A DNA stretch of 64,000 bases from Amycolatopsis viridis. GTDB lineage: Bacteria; Actinomycetota; Actinomycetes; Mycobacteriales; Pseudonocardiaceae. Below are positions 25,092-34,520 of the stretch, piece by piece. Position numbers and translations under genes: made by a program. The notes below the pieces were generated by a model. The model saw nothing but the letters and a program-made list of their open reading frames with translations. It was not told the DNA's origin and ran no database searches. The stretch lies in assembly GCF_011758765.1 (NCBI RefSeq), contig NZ_JAANOU010000001.1:5580001-5644000 (forward strand), in the 5' to 3' direction. Numbering within the stretch: the stretch's first letter is position 1; the number at the start of each line of letters is the position of its first letter.

Positions 25092-25790
25092 TCAGCGCCC
25101 GAACGGACCGAAAGACCTCAGCGTCCGGTCCAGTTGCCGGTCGCCACTCGACCCGGCCCGCGTCCACACGTCGAACAAGTGCTTGATCTGATCGTCGAGC
25201 GTCTGCGGGATCCGTTTGTCGTGCGGAGTGGTGGTTTCCTCGACCGGATCGACCCGCGGTTCCGGCCGGTCGGAGCTCGACGTCGTGGTGGGGGCGACCC
25301 TCTTCTGTGCCCGCGGGGTCGTCCCCGTCGTCGACGGCGGCACCGTCGTCGGCCGGGTGGTCGACGTCGGCAGCTGCGGAGCAGAGCTCGCGCTGGGAGC
25401 CGGCTGTACCGGCTCGGCCGGCCGATCTTCCGGCACGGCCCCTGCTGCGACCGCCGGCATCGGGTCCGGGTCGTCGGCGAAGCCGAACGTGTCACCACCC
25501 ACCCAGCCGACGCCCATCAGCACGACGGCGGCAGCAGCCACGATCAGATTGCGCCGGCCCCGGCGGAGCAACCTACGCTCCTCGCGCGCCCGCGCCTTCT
25601 CGACCGTCTGCCACGGAAACGCGAGCTCGAGCTGACCGGGCACCGCTGGCAGATCGACGACCGTCGGATGGCAGTCCCGGGACCGCTCGACCGGCTTCGG
25701 CGCGCTGGCGGCGATGATGCCCGTGCGGTCTGCCAGCTGCACGCTCCGCACGAGGTCGTTCGACCTGTCACGCAGAACTGTGCGCGCCAT
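25092..25790 (-). CDS. Single-pass membrane protein with Pro/Thr-rich outer part
   Basis: A 232-residue protein of no recognised family. Residues 1-80 are cytosolic and charged (KARAREERRLLRRGRRN before the membrane). One transmembrane helix follows (LIVAAAAVVLMGVGWVGGD). The rest is an extracellular, Pro/Thr/Ser-rich stretch ending in a short ordered region (LDDQIKHLFDVWTRAG). ATG 25790 follows GGAGAG; upstream GTG and TTG codons lack a ribosome site. It lies downstream of the two-component genes on the same strand, with a 212-nt gap. Confidence 0.75.
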   Translation of the reverse strand: MARTVLRDRSNDLVRSVQLADRTGIIAASAPKPVERSRDCHPTVVDLPAVPGQLELAFPWQTVEKARAREERRLLRRGRRNLIVAAAAVVLMGVGWVGGDTFGFADDPDPMPAVAAGAVPEDRPAEPVQPAPSASSAPQLPTSTTRPTTVPPSTTGTTPRAQKRVAPTTTSSSDRPEPRVDPVEETTTPHDKRIPQTLDDQIKHLFDVWTRAGSSGDRQLDRTLRSFGPFGR

Positions 25791-26002
25791 CAACACTCTC
25801 CATCGGCATGGCGTGGCCCTTCCCCAGTACTTTCGCCGCTCTCGCCTGACGTCACTCGACCCCCCTCAGAGTCGGCTGCGGCTGAGCCAAAAGCTACCAG
25901 CGCGATGACTTCTCAGATGCCGACAGACTCTCTCTTTCCCCGATCATGGAAAAAGACAACTCCATCGGGTGATGATCAAGCAGCGGATCGTGCGCTGGGT
26001 GA

Positions 26003-26701
26003 TCATCGTTCCGCCTCGAACACTCGACTTGTTGTTACTTCTCGACTTCTCACCTCACTCTCCTCGCAGGTTTCCCACGCCCACGCGGCGATCGCGACCC
26101 GATTACGCAGGTCCAGCTTCCGCTGGATGCTCCTCAAATGCGTTTTCACCGTCCCCGCCGTGATTCCGAGCGACTGCGCGATCTCCGGGTTGGTCTTCGC
26201 CTGGGCGACGAGGCGGACGATGTCCCGTTCACGTCCCGATAACGCTGTCCAACGGCGGCCCCGGTATGGCGCTCGCCCGGACAACCGGATCAGGCGCAGG
26301 GTCATCTGCGGGCTGACCAAGGTGTCGCCGGACACCGCAGCGCGAACACCTTCGACCAGGAGCCGCGGCCCTGACGTTTTGAGCAGGAACCCGCAGGCAC
26401 CGTTCTCCAGGGCCGCATACGCATACTTGTCAAGATCAAAGGTGGTGATCACCACGACTTTCATCGGTTCTGCCACCTCGGGTCCGGCGAGCGCACGGGT
26501 GACGGCCAACCCGTCCCGTCGCGGCATCCGGACATCCACCAGCACCACGTCCGGCTTCAGCGTGCGGGCCTGCTGCACCGCCGACTCGCCATCCGCGACC
26601 TCACCGACCACTTCGAAGTCAGCTTCAGCTTCCAGGATGCGCCGCAGGTTCCGCCGAACCACTTCCTGATCGTCCGCGACGAGGATCCGGACGGCTGTCA
26701 T
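26003..26701 (-). CDS. NarL/LuxR-type response regulator
   Basis: A 232-residue response regulator. The receiver domain has the acidic pair ADDQE, the phosphoacceptor Asp in VVLVDVRMPRRDG, the switch Thr in VVVITTFDLD and the conserved Lys in GFLLKTSGP. The output domain is a LuxR helix-turn-helix (LSGRERDIVRLVAQAKTNPE, then GTVKTHLRSIQRKL). ATG 26701 overlaps the kinase stop by 4 nt, which sets this start against an upstream GTG. It is phosphorylated by the kinase encoded before it. Confidence 0.93.
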   Translation of the reverse strand: MTAVRILVADDQEVVRRNLRRILEAEADFEVVGEVADGESAVQQARTLKPDVVLVDVRMPRRDGLAVTRALAGPEVAEPMKVVVITTFDLDKYAYAALENGACGFLLKTSGPRLLVEGVRAAVSGDTLVSPQMTLRLIRLSGRAPYRGRRWTALSGRERDIVRLVAQAKTNPEIAQSLGITAGTVKTHLRSIQRKLDLRNRVAIAAWAWETCEESEVRSREVTTSRVFEAER

Positions 26702-27882
26702 GCGGCGGCCGGAACGACCACGTGGATCGCCCACCCGGCCGATCCCACCGGCCCAGCCCAGGACGTCCCACCTAGGGCAGCGACCCGTTGCATCAGGGCG
26801 GTCAATCCACTGCCACCAGCACGCCCGCGCTTGAGCAACCCCTGCCGCCGCACGCCATCGTTCACCACCCGGACGATCAGGTGACCTGCGTTTCGACGGA
26901 CCTCCACCGACACCTCTCGCGCTGCGGGGGCGTGACGCCGGACATTGGTCAACGCTTCCAGCACGACGCGATAGACGGTGCCCGCCACATCGGGGCTGAC
27001 GTCCCGCGCCTGGTCGTCCAGGTTCAGCACGACGCCGATCGACCCGAGGCCCTCGAATCGCCTTACCAGAGCCGGAAGGTCCGCGATGCCCGTGGATCGC
27101 TCACCACCCGTCGTCCCGACCACCTCCCCTCCGGTACGCAGCCGGCACAGCGCCTTGTCAACGCAGTCGAGAACGCGCACTCCGGCCTCTTCGATCCGCT
27201 GCAAGGAATGCTCCACCTCTCCGGCCGGCCGATCCGCGAGCCGCGCGGCCTGCGCTTCCAGCACCAAGCCCGTCACCTCATGGCCGAGCCAGTCGTGCAA
27301 CTCCCGGGCGAGTTGCAAGCTTTGCTCCCGTCTTGCCGCCCGGGCCGACTCCTCACGCGCTTCGTCGAGTGATCGCAGATAAAGACCGGTCGCGACGGCA
27401 CACGCGGCCAGCAGACCGCAGCCAAAACACCACGCGAGAACGGAAGCCGCCGCCGGAGACGCACGAGCCACTGCCCCAAGTCTCAGCGGCGCCAACGCCA
27501 CCGCGCCCACCAGCACTCCGGCAGCGGGCAGCACGAGTGCAGTCCGAAGCCGCCGTACCGATTGGACGAGGAGGCACGACAGGAACACGGTCTCCAGCAA
27601 CAGCCACGCGGCCGCGCTCTCTTCGGCGCGCCCGCCGCACGCGACGGTAACCAGGATCGAGATGGCGGAAGCCGCAAGGGAGGTGGCCATGACGACCAGG
27701 GGTGGCCGATGGCGGTACAGCGCCGTTCCCATAGCCGCAAGGAGAACGGACAGCGCGGACACGGTCTCGGGCGCCGGGGCCACCGGCATCGCAAACAGAA
27801 CGGCACACAGCGCGCCGAGAACCGGAACCGGCCAGCCCATGTCGATCTTGCCGCGCCGGACGATGCCCGTGGTCGTGTTCAT
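26698..27882 (-). CDS. NarL-type sensor histidine kinase (HisKA_3)
   Basis: A 394-residue kinase. About six hydrophobic segments form the sensor part (to about residue 170). A short coiled linker leads to the HisKA_3 box LARELHDWLGHEVTGLVLEA with the phosphorylated His. The HATPase domain follows (VVLEALTNVRRHAP as the N box and GSGLTALMQRVAALGGT near the end). ATG 27882 follows AAGGGAAGGG. The membrane-embedded sensor has no outer domain, so it may sense the membrane itself. The upstream region 27883-28118 is unusually AT-rich and should hold the promoter. Confidence 0.92.
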   Translation of the reverse strand: MNTTTGIVRRGKIDMGWPVPVLGALCAVLFAMPVAPAPETVSALSVLLAAMGTALYRHRPPLVVMATSLAASAISILVTVACGGRAEESAAAWLLLETVFLSCLLVQSVRRLRTALVLPAAGVLVGAVALAPLRLGAVARASPAAASVLAWCFGCGLLAACAVATGLYLRSLDEAREESARAARREQSLQLARELHDWLGHEVTGLVLEAQAARLADRPAGEVEHSLQRIEEAGVRVLDCVDKALCRLRTGGEVVGTTGGERSTGIADLPALVRRFEGLGSIGVVLNLDDQARDVSPDVAGTVYRVVLEALTNVRRHAPAAREVSVEVRRNAGHLIVRVVNDGVRRQGLLKRGRAGGSGLTALMQRVAALGGTSWAGPVGSAGWAIHVVVPAAA

Positions 27883-28118
27883 CGACCCTTCCCTTCTCGA
27901 TGTCGGTACGAACCGAGAATGCATGAAGGGGCACGCGCACGCCATCTACCAAAAGGAAGATATTTCCGGAAAATTGATCGATCGGACTAGAACGCGCTTT
28001 CGATTCGTGCTGTACTGTCGTCCATGGCGCCACGGATCCAGTGTCAAATATCCCTTGTCCCGCAACGAAAAACGCGCCGAGGAGTGACCGTGAAGCATCT
28101 TCCACGCACGACGAATCA

Positions 28119-30416
28119 CTACATCTCGCGAGCACGCGAGATGACCGGTGGCCGCTTCACCGAAATGCCCGGTGGCTCGCCCGTGAACCGCTCGATTTCG
28201 ACCAGCACATGCTGCCCCGTGCATCCTTGGGACAGCCGCGACGACGGCAGATCGGCCGTCAGCACGTTGGGGTTGCCGTGGACGCACAGCGACCCGCGGG
28301 GATCGAACCAGGCGCCGGTCGGCAGTTGCACCACGCCGGGCCGAAGATCCGTGGTGAGCACGGCTCCCGCCAGGCACGCGCCACGGTCGTTGAAGACCCG
28401 CACCAGGTCTCCCTCGCCGATGTCTCGACGTGCAGCGTCCCCGGGGTGCAGCCGAACCGCCTCACGGCCGGCGACCTTCGCCGCCTGGCTGACCGCGCCG
28501 ACATCGAGCTGGCTGTGCAGGCGCGTATGGGGCTGGTTCGCGATGAGGACCAGCGGAAAGCGGCTGGCGCGCTCGCCCCCGAGCCACTCGACCGGCTCCA
28601 GCCACACCGGATGGCCGGGACAGTCGTCGTACCCGAACGACGCCACCCGCGCGGAAGTGATTTCGATCTTTCCGCTCGGGGTCGCGAGCCGATGCGTCAC
28701 GGGGTCCGCCCGGAAGTCGGCCCACAACGTTCGATCGGACTCGTCGTTCGGCAGCTGGAACCCACCCGCCTCCCAGAAATCCGGAAAGGACGGTACCTCA
28801 ATGCCCTTGTCCGCCAGGTTGTTCCGCCACGTCCCGTAGAGGTGGTGAAGCCACTCGCGTGCCGTCCGACCTTCGGTGAACGCATCCTCGATGCCCAGGC
28901 GGGCGGCTAGGCCGGCCAGGATCGTGTAGTCGTCGCGGGCTCGCCTCCTCGGTTCGGCGATCCGGTGCATCGCTGCGAGGTGGGTGTCGCGGCGTCCGGC
29001 GCCGAAGTCTTCCCGTTCCAACGCCGTGGTGCTGGGCAGGACGATGTCGGCGTGACGCGCGGAAGCAGTCCAAAAGGGATCATGGACGACGACGGTGTCC
29101 GGCCGGGTGAAAGCCCTCCGCAGCCGGTTGAGGTCCTGGTGGTGGTGGAAGGGATTGCCGCCGGCCCAGTAGACGAGACGGATGTCCGGGTACGTGCGTT
29201 CCGCGCCGTCGTACTGGTAGCGCATGCCCGGGTTCAGGAGCATGTCCGCGATCCTCGCGACGGGAATGAACTGCTTGACGGGGTTGGTTCCCTGCGGCAG
29301 GTGGGGCACCCGGAAGTCGGGGCCGATGTCGCCGGTGTCACCCATGGAGCCGTAGCCGTGCCCGAAGCCACCACCGGGCAAACCGATCTGGCCGAGCATG
29401 GCGGCCAGGGCAATGGCTGCCCACACCGGCTGCTCGCCGTGCTCGATGCGTTGCAAGCTCCAGGTGACGGTGATGAAGGTGCGACGTCCCGCCATGCGGC
29501 GGGCGAGGTCGACGATGTGCGCCGGAGGGATGCCGGTCAGGTCGCCGGCCCAGGCGGCATCCTTCGGCACGCCGTCGTCGGATCCGAGGAGGTAACGCTC
29601 GAACTGTGCATAGCCTGTGCAGTAGCGGTCTAGGAAGTGCTGGTCGTGCAGCCCTTCCGTGACGAGTGTGTGGGCGAGCGCGAGCATGAGTGCGGTGTCG
29701 GTCGCGGGGCGGATGGGGTACCACCGTGCATCAAGCTGCCCGGGGAGGTCCGCGCGGAGCGGACTGACGAGGGCGACCTCGACGTTCCGCTCGGCCAGCT
29801 GGGCGAGGAAACCCGGGGTGTGGTGCCGGGTGACCCCACCGGGGGTGACGAACACGTTCTTCTCGGGGACGCCGCCGAAGGCCACGAGGAGCTCTGTGTT
29901 CGCCACGATCGTCGGCCAGCTGGAGCCGTTGCGCAGGACGTCGCCGGCGTTGCCGACGATGTGCGGGAGCACCACCGCGCTGGTGCCCGTGCTGTAGGTG
30001 TTGCGAGAGGAGGTAAAACCACCGAAGGCGTTGAGGAAGCGGTGGAGCTGGCTCTGGGCGTGGTGGAACCGCCCTGCGCTCGACCAGCCGTAGGAACCGC
30101 CGTAGATCGCCTCGTTGCCGTGTTCGGTTCGCACCCGCAGGAGCTCGGCCGCGAGGAGGTCGAGGGCCTGGTCCCAGCCGACCTCGACGAACTCGTCGTC
30201 CCCGCGCCTGGGGTCGGGCCCAGGGCCACGCTCCAGCCAGCCGCGCCTGATAGCGGGCGCCGCGACCCGGGTGGGATCGGTCAGGGCGCTGGGGAGGTTG
30301 CCGAGCAACGGTGAGGGTGCGGGGTCGGCGGGGTGCGGGACGACCTCGAGATTCCCGTCCTCATCCAGGGCCGCGGAGAAGGCTCCCCAGTGCGAGGTGC
30401 TCGGACGCAGGCGCAT
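28119..30416 (-). CDS. bisC: BisC-type cytoplasmic molybdenum reductase
   Basis: A 765-residue DMSO-reductase-family molybdoenzyme. The start region PSTSHWGAFSAALDEDGNLE and the Mo-ligand serine in GGSYGWSSAGRFHHA (about residues 112-113) match BisC/TorZ. DIVLPSTTALEREDFG and TPSGKIEITS are typical of the guanine-dinucleotide cofactor binding regions. There is no twin-arginine signal, so it works in the cytosol, reducing sulfoxides such as biotin or methionine sulfoxide, or N-oxides. The start is taken at ATG 30416 although its ribosome site is poor. A small inverted repeat ATCTCGCG/CGCGAGAT lies at the stop codon. It is divergent from an NCS1 permease with only 49 nt between starts. Confidence 0.9.
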   Translation of the reverse strand: MRLRPSTSHWGAFSAALDEDGNLEVVPHPADPAPSPLLGNLPSALTDPTRVAAPAIRRGWLERGPGPDPRRGDDEFVEVGWDQALDLLAAELLRVRTEHGNEAIYGGSYGWSSAGRFHHAQSQLHRFLNAFGGFTSSRNTYSTGTSAVVLPHIVGNAGDVLRNGSSWPTIVANTELLVAFGGVPEKNVFVTPGGVTRHHTPGFLAQLAERNVEVALVSPLRADLPGQLDARWYPIRPATDTALMLALAHTLVTEGLHDQHFLDRYCTGYAQFERYLLGSDDGVPKDAAWAGDLTGIPPAHIVDLARRMAGRRTFITVTWSLQRIEHGEQPVWAAIALAAMLGQIGLPGGGFGHGYGSMGDTGDIGPDFRVPHLPQGTNPVKQFIPVARIADMLLNPGMRYQYDGAERTYPDIRLVYWAGGNPFHHHQDLNRLRRAFTRPDTVVVHDPFWTASARHADIVLPSTTALEREDFGAGRRDTHLAAMHRIAEPRRRARDDYTILAGLAARLGIEDAFTEGRTAREWLHHLYGTWRNNLADKGIEVPSFPDFWEAGGFQLPNDESDRTLWADFRADPVTHRLATPSGKIEITSARVASFGYDDCPGHPVWLEPVEWLGGERASRFPLVLIANQPHTRLHSQLDVGAVSQAAKVAGREAVRLHPGDAARRDIGEGDLVRVFNDRGACLAGAVLTTDLRPGVVQLPTGAWFDPRGSLCVHGNPNVLTADLPSSRLSQGCTGQHVLVEIERFTGEPPGISVKRPPVISRAREM

Positions 30417-30465
30417 ACGTCTACAACTACCAGGAAGGGGTGGTGACTGACCGTGCTGTGAGACC

Positions 30466-31884
30466 GTGAAGCGTATGGACAGGACAGGGTTGACCGCGGA
30501 GGTGTTCGGCGGGCGGATGCCGACCAGGTCCGGCGATCTCGTGCTCGAATCCCACGGGATCATGCCGGTGCCGGCCGGGAACCGGTTCGGACGGCCGGTG
30601 CGCCTGCTCACGGTGTTCTTCGCCCCCAACCTCACGATGACCGCCGTGTTCTCGGGCGCCCTCGGCGGCGCGCTCGGGCTCGGGTTCGGAACCGGACTGG
30701 TGGCGTTGCTGCTGGGCACGGTCATCGGGGCCGTGCCGGTCGCCTACCTCGCGACGTGGGGACCGGTGACCGGGACGGCGCAGCTGCCGATGGCGAGGTT
30801 GCCGTTCCGCCGGACCGTGGCGCTACCCGGCCTGGTTCAGTGGTTCAACTCGATCGCGTGGGACGCGCTCGTCGGGCTGTTCGGCGGCGAGGCGCTCGCC
30901 CAGCTGAGCGGCATGCCGTTCTGGCTTGCGGTGGCGATCATCCTGCTGCTGCAGTGTGCCGTGGGCGTCCTCGGGTACGAGGTGATCCACCGGGTGCAGG
31001 CCGTGATGACGGCGGTGACCGCGGTGTTCTTCGTGGTCCTGACGGTGAAGCTGCTCGGTGGGCATCCGGTCGTGACGTCCGACTCGGTGTCCGGCGGGGA
31101 CCTCGCCGGAGCGTTCGTCCTGTTCAGCACCATCGCCTTGAGCCTGTCGATCTCGTGGGCGAGCTACGCGTCGGACTTCAGCCGGTACTTGCCGCCGACG
31201 ACGTCCCGGCCGCAGGCGTTCGTGTACACGCTGCTCGGACTCACCCTGTCCTTCGGGTGGGGTGAGGCGATCGGGCTCGCGGCCGGGGCAACGATCAGCA
31301 GCCAGACCACGGAAGGGATCAGCACCCTGCTCGGTGGCGGGGTACTGGGCACGATCGCACTGGTTGTGATCGCACTGACCGCGATTTCGTCGAACGCGAT
31401 GAACGACTACAGCGGCTCGCTCGCGCTGCAGACGATCGGCGTACGGCTGCGGCGACCGGTGTCGGCCGTCGTGGTGACCGTGATCGCGTTCGCGCTGATC
31501 ATGTGGATGCACGGCGGCGACCTGGCGTCCAAGTTCGAGGACGTGCTGCTGGTGATCGGTTACTGGATCCCGCCGTTCGTCGGGGTCGTCGTCCTGGACT
31601 GGTGGAGCCGGACGCGGCGGGGACGGCGGTTCGACGTGCTGACCGAAGCGGCTGCAACGCAGCCGGGGTGGCTGGCCCTGGTCGCGTTCCTGCTCGGGTG
31701 CGCGTCGGTCGTGCCGTTCATGAACACGAGCGTGTTCACGGGGCCGGTGGCCGCCGCCGCCCATGGCGCCGATCTGGCGTACTACGTCGGTCTGGTGGTG
31801 TCCGGTACGGCGTACGCGCTGCTCAGGCTGGCGCCGGCGGCACGACGCGACCAGCCGGAGCAGCACGCAGACGCCTCGGGCTAG
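30466..31884 (+). CDS. NCS1-family nucleobase/cation symporter
   Basis: A 472-residue membrane protein with about twelve helices. FFAPNLTMTAVFSGALGGAL, the stretch SWASYASDFSRYLPP and the GYWIPPFVGVVVLDWW region are typical of cytosine/purine/allantoin permeases of the NCS1 family. It imports a nucleobase-like compound with protons or sodium. GTG 30466 is taken as the start; ATG 30475 is an equal alternative. Sharing a short divergent control region with bisC hints at common regulation, for example of heterocyclic substrate use. Its stop overlaps the convergent fusion gene by 4 nt. Confidence 0.9.
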   Translation: MKRMDRTGLTAEVFGGRMPTRSGDLVLESHGIMPVPAGNRFGRPVRLLTVFFAPNLTMTAVFSGALGGALGLGFGTGLVALLLGTVIGAVPVAYLATWGPVTGTAQLPMARLPFRRTVALPGLVQWFNSIAWDALVGLFGGEALAQLSGMPFWLAVAIILLLQCAVGVLGYEVIHRVQAVMTAVTAVFFVVLTVKLLGGHPVVTSDSVSGGDLAGAFVLFSTIALSLSISWASYASDFSRYLPPTTSRPQAFVYTLLGLTLSFGWGEAIGLAAGATISSQTTEGISTLLGGGVLGTIALVVIALTAISSNAMNDYSGSLALQTIGVRLRRPVSAVVVTVIAFALIMWMHGGDLASKFEDVLLVIGYWIPPFVGVVVLDWWSRTRRGRRFDVLTEAAATQPGWLALVAFLLGCASVVPFMNTSVFTGPVAAAAHGADLAYYVGLVVSGTAYALLRLAPAARRDQPEQHADASG

Positions 31885-33686
31885 GGGTTCGGCCCGGTCG
31901 CCGCGGGACGATCGGTCTGGTTCGACCACTGGGACCACGAACCGGGGTACAGCGCGGCGTCGATCCCCGCGACGGCCAGTGCCGCGATCTCGTGGGCTGC
32001 GGTTACGCCCGAGCCGCAGTACACGGCGACCGGGCCATCGGCGGCGCCGAGTCCGCGGAAGCGGGCGCCCAGTTCGGCAGGTGACCGGAAACGGCCGTCG
32101 GCGGCGAGGTTGTCCCCGGTCGGAGCGCTGACAGCACCCGGGATGTGACCGGCCCGCGGGTCGACCGGCTCCTGTTCGCCGCGGTAGCGTTCGCCCGCCC
32201 GCGCGTCGAGCAACGTGCCCCGCGCAGGCAGCGCGGCGGCCTCGTCGATGGAGAGAACGGGCAGGTGACCGGGTTTGAGCACGACGTCACCCGCCTCGGG
32301 CGGGTGACCGAAGCCGGTCTCCAGCGGCCGGTCGCCCCACGCGGCGAGCCCGCCATCGAGGAGCCGGACGTCCGCGACTCCGGCCCACCGGAGGAGCCAC
32401 CAGGCGCGGGCGGCGGCGAGGTTCCCGCTGTTGTCGTAGGCGACGACGGACGAGTCTTCGCGGATGCCCCAGCGGCGGGCCGCGGCCTGGAGGGCCTCGA
32501 TGTCCGGCAGGGGGTGTCGTCCGTCGGCGGGCGACGGCGGCCCGGCGAGCTCGGTGTCGAGATCCACGTACACCGCACCGGGGAGGTGACCGTCGAGGTA
32601 GTGACGGTGCCCGTTCGGATCCCCGAGCGCCCAGCGGACGTCCAGCAGGACGGGTGGCGCCGCCGAGTCGAGCTGCCGCTGGAGTTCGTCCGCGCTGACG
32701 AGCACCGGCGGCCGGGGCAGGTCGATCTCGGCGAGGTCGGCCGAGCCAGGAGCTTCGCCGCGGGCGGCAGCCAGCGCGAGACGTCGCTGCAACGCGGCGT
32801 TGAGCGGGGTCGGCACCCCGTGCAGCCGCCCGAGCAGCACGATTTCGCCGTTGAGGAAATCGCCCTCCACGGAACCGGCGCCGCGGGCCAGGCTCTGCCT
32901 GGTCGAGCTGCCGACCCGGGGACGGCCGGGAATCGGCGCAGGATCAGCGACGGAGGTGTCTATTTCGGATGCTTCGCGAAGATCGACCGGATCGATCCCG
33001 GCCGCGGCGAGCACGCGGCGGCCCTCGTTGCGGAGTTCCTTGCCGAGCGGCGCGGTGCGCTCGTCGCGGCCGAACAGAGCGTCGACCGCGTTGCCGAGGT
33101 TGGCGAGCAGCTTGCCCGCCTTCCAGCGCAGCAGGTCCGGCACGATCTGCACGCCGAAGTCCGCGGCGCGCAGGTCGGTGGCGATCGCCGCGAGCCGCGG
33201 GTCGTCGCCGGACGGGAATCGCCCCAGCCAGAGGATGCCCGGCCGCTCTGCGCCCTGGGCGCACACCTCGCCCGGCTCGACGTAGGACGTCGGCATCCAC
33301 AGCGACGCGCCGAACACGGTGGCGAACCGGCGCAGCGCTGCGCGCTCGTTCTCCAGCCCGTTCTGCAGCATCACGACCGGCAGGTCGGCGGCCACGCCGG
33401 AACCCGCCTGCCGCCACGACCACGCCTGGAGGACCTCCTCGGTGTTCTGGGTCTTCGTGGCCACGACCAGGACGTCGTCCGCGGCGAGCTCGACCTCGTC
33501 CGCGCTCGCGGCGACGGGCACCCGCACGAGCTGTTCGCCCGAGGGCCGGAAGTACCGCAACCCGTCCTGGCGAATCCTGGCGCCGTGCTCGCCGCGGGCG
33601 ATGAGCACGACCGGAATTCCGGCGAGGTGCAACTGAGCGGCGACGGTCGAGCCGACCGCACCCGCTCCGACGATGACGTAGCGCAT
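31881..33686 (-). CDS. Fused ketopantoate reductase (PanE-like) and tandem rhodanese
   Basis: One uninterrupted 601-residue frame holds two enzymes. Residues 1-325 are a 2-dehydropantoate 2-reductase: NADP motif YVIVGAGAVGSTVA, catalytic Lys in RWKAGKLLANLGNAV and the C-terminal Glu in EGDFLNGEIVLLG. Residues 326-601 are a double rhodanese of the thiosulfate sulfurtransferase type: VLLDVRWALGDPNGHRHYLD, an inactive first domain, and the active loop YCGSGVTAAHE with Cys557. No stop lies between them; the junction is near base 32710. A GTG at the rhodanese start could allow separate internal translation. ATG 33686 is chosen by the PanE N terminus. The link between the two activities is unclear. 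Confidence 0.88.
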   Translation of the reverse strand: MRYVIVGAGAVGSTVAAQLHLAGIPVVLIARGEHGARIRQDGLRYFRPSGEQLVRVPVAASADEVELAADDVLVVATKTQNTEEVLQAWSWRQAGSGVAADLPVVMLQNGLENERAALRRFATVFGASLWMPTSYVEPGEVCAQGAERPGILWLGRFPSGDDPRLAAIATDLRAADFGVQIVPDLLRWKAGKLLANLGNAVDALFGRDERTAPLGKELRNEGRRVLAAAGIDPVDLREASEIDTSVADPAPIPGRPRVGSSTRQSLARGAGSVEGDFLNGEIVLLGRLHGVPTPLNAALQRRLALAAARGEAPGSADLAEIDLPRPPVLVSADELQRQLDSAAPPVLLDVRWALGDPNGHRHYLDGHLPGAVYVDLDTELAGPPSPADGRHPLPDIEALQAAARRWGIREDSSVVAYDNSGNLAAARAWWLLRWAGVADVRLLDGGLAAWGDRPLETGFGHPPEAGDVVLKPGHLPVLSIDEAAALPARGTLLDARAGERYRGEQEPVDPRAGHIPGAVSAPTGDNLAADGRFRSPAELGARFRGLGAADGPVAVYCGSGVTAAHEIAALAVAGIDAALYPGSWSQWSNQTDRPAATGPNP

Positions 33687-33875
33687 GAGGCCATCGTGCC
33701 CGATCCGCGCCGGCGGAAGGGCGAAGCGGCCACTCGGGGCACCGCGGCGAGGCAGGCCGTCGGCGGCGAGCTGCACCGGACCCTGGAACGAGATCGTGAC
33801 GTGCAGCGGTCAACCTCGCCGCCGGGGCGGGCGTCTACCCACACGTATCGATCACCATAATCTGGGGGACGAACC

Positions 33876-34490
33876 GTGACCGTCAAGAAGATCATGCTGG
33901 CTGTGTCCGCCGCGGCGGCCGTGCTGGTGCTCGCCGCGTGTGGCACTGCCTCCGAGCAGGCCGCCGGTCTGCAGCAGGTCGCCGCCACCGCTTCGACGAC
34001 GACCACCACCCCGCCGTCGAGCACCTCGTCCGCTCCGGCTTCCAGCAGCAGCCGGGCGACCGCCTCCAGCAGCCCCTCGAGGTCGTCCACTCCCACGAGC
34101 ACCCCCAAGAAGCCGGCGCCCACCCAGGAGGCGCAGGCCGCGGGCGTCCCGTGCGCCGCCACCGTTGACGCCTGCGTCGATCTTTCGGCGCGCAAGGCGT
34201 GGCTCCTCCACGACGGCCAGATCGTTTACGGGCCGGTGCAGATCATGCCCGGCATGGCGAGCCACCCGACCCCGGTCGGCACCTTCCGCGTCTCCAGCAA
34301 GGTCAAGGACTACCACAGCCGCGAGTTCGACGCGCCCATGCCGAACTCCGTCTTCTTCCAGTCCGGCATCGCCTTCCACGAGGGCAGCCTGTCCAAGTAC
34401 TCGCACGGCTGCATCCACCTGTCGAGCAGCGCGTCGGAGAAGTTCTTCGCCTCGCTGTCCACCGGGGACACCGTGCAGGTGGTTGGCTGA
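33876..34490 (+). CDS. L,D-transpeptidase lipoprotein (YkuD)
   Basis: A 204-residue secreted lipoprotein. A signal peptide with lipobox VLVLAAC ends near residue 24. A Ser/Thr/Pro-rich linker of about 65 residues precedes a YkuD domain with the catalytic motif YSHGCIHLSS and the upstream His of FHEGSLSK. It forms 3-3 cross-links in peptidoglycan or attaches proteins to it. It lacks the Ig-like domains of larger mycobacterial L,D-transpeptidases. GTG 33876 follows GGGGGA. Confidence 0.9.
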   Translation: MTVKKIMLAVSAAAAVLVLAACGTASEQAAGLQQVAATASTTTTTPPSSTSSAPASSSSRATASSSPSRSSTPTSTPKKPAPTQEAQAAGVPCAATVDACVDLSARKAWLLHDGQIVYGPVQIMPGMASHPTPVGTFRVSSKVKDYHSREFDAPMPNSVFFQSGIAFHEGSLSKYSHGCIHLSSSASEKFFASLSTGDTVQVVG

Positions 34491-34520
34491 GGCGGGGCCG
34501 GCAGTGGTCGCGGCGCCGGC

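Noticed and set aside
24661..25191. Plus-strand open frame of 176 codons in the gap after the repeats
   Set aside because: Arg/Pro-rich composition, no ribosome site, no family, and it runs into the convergent membrane protein gene.
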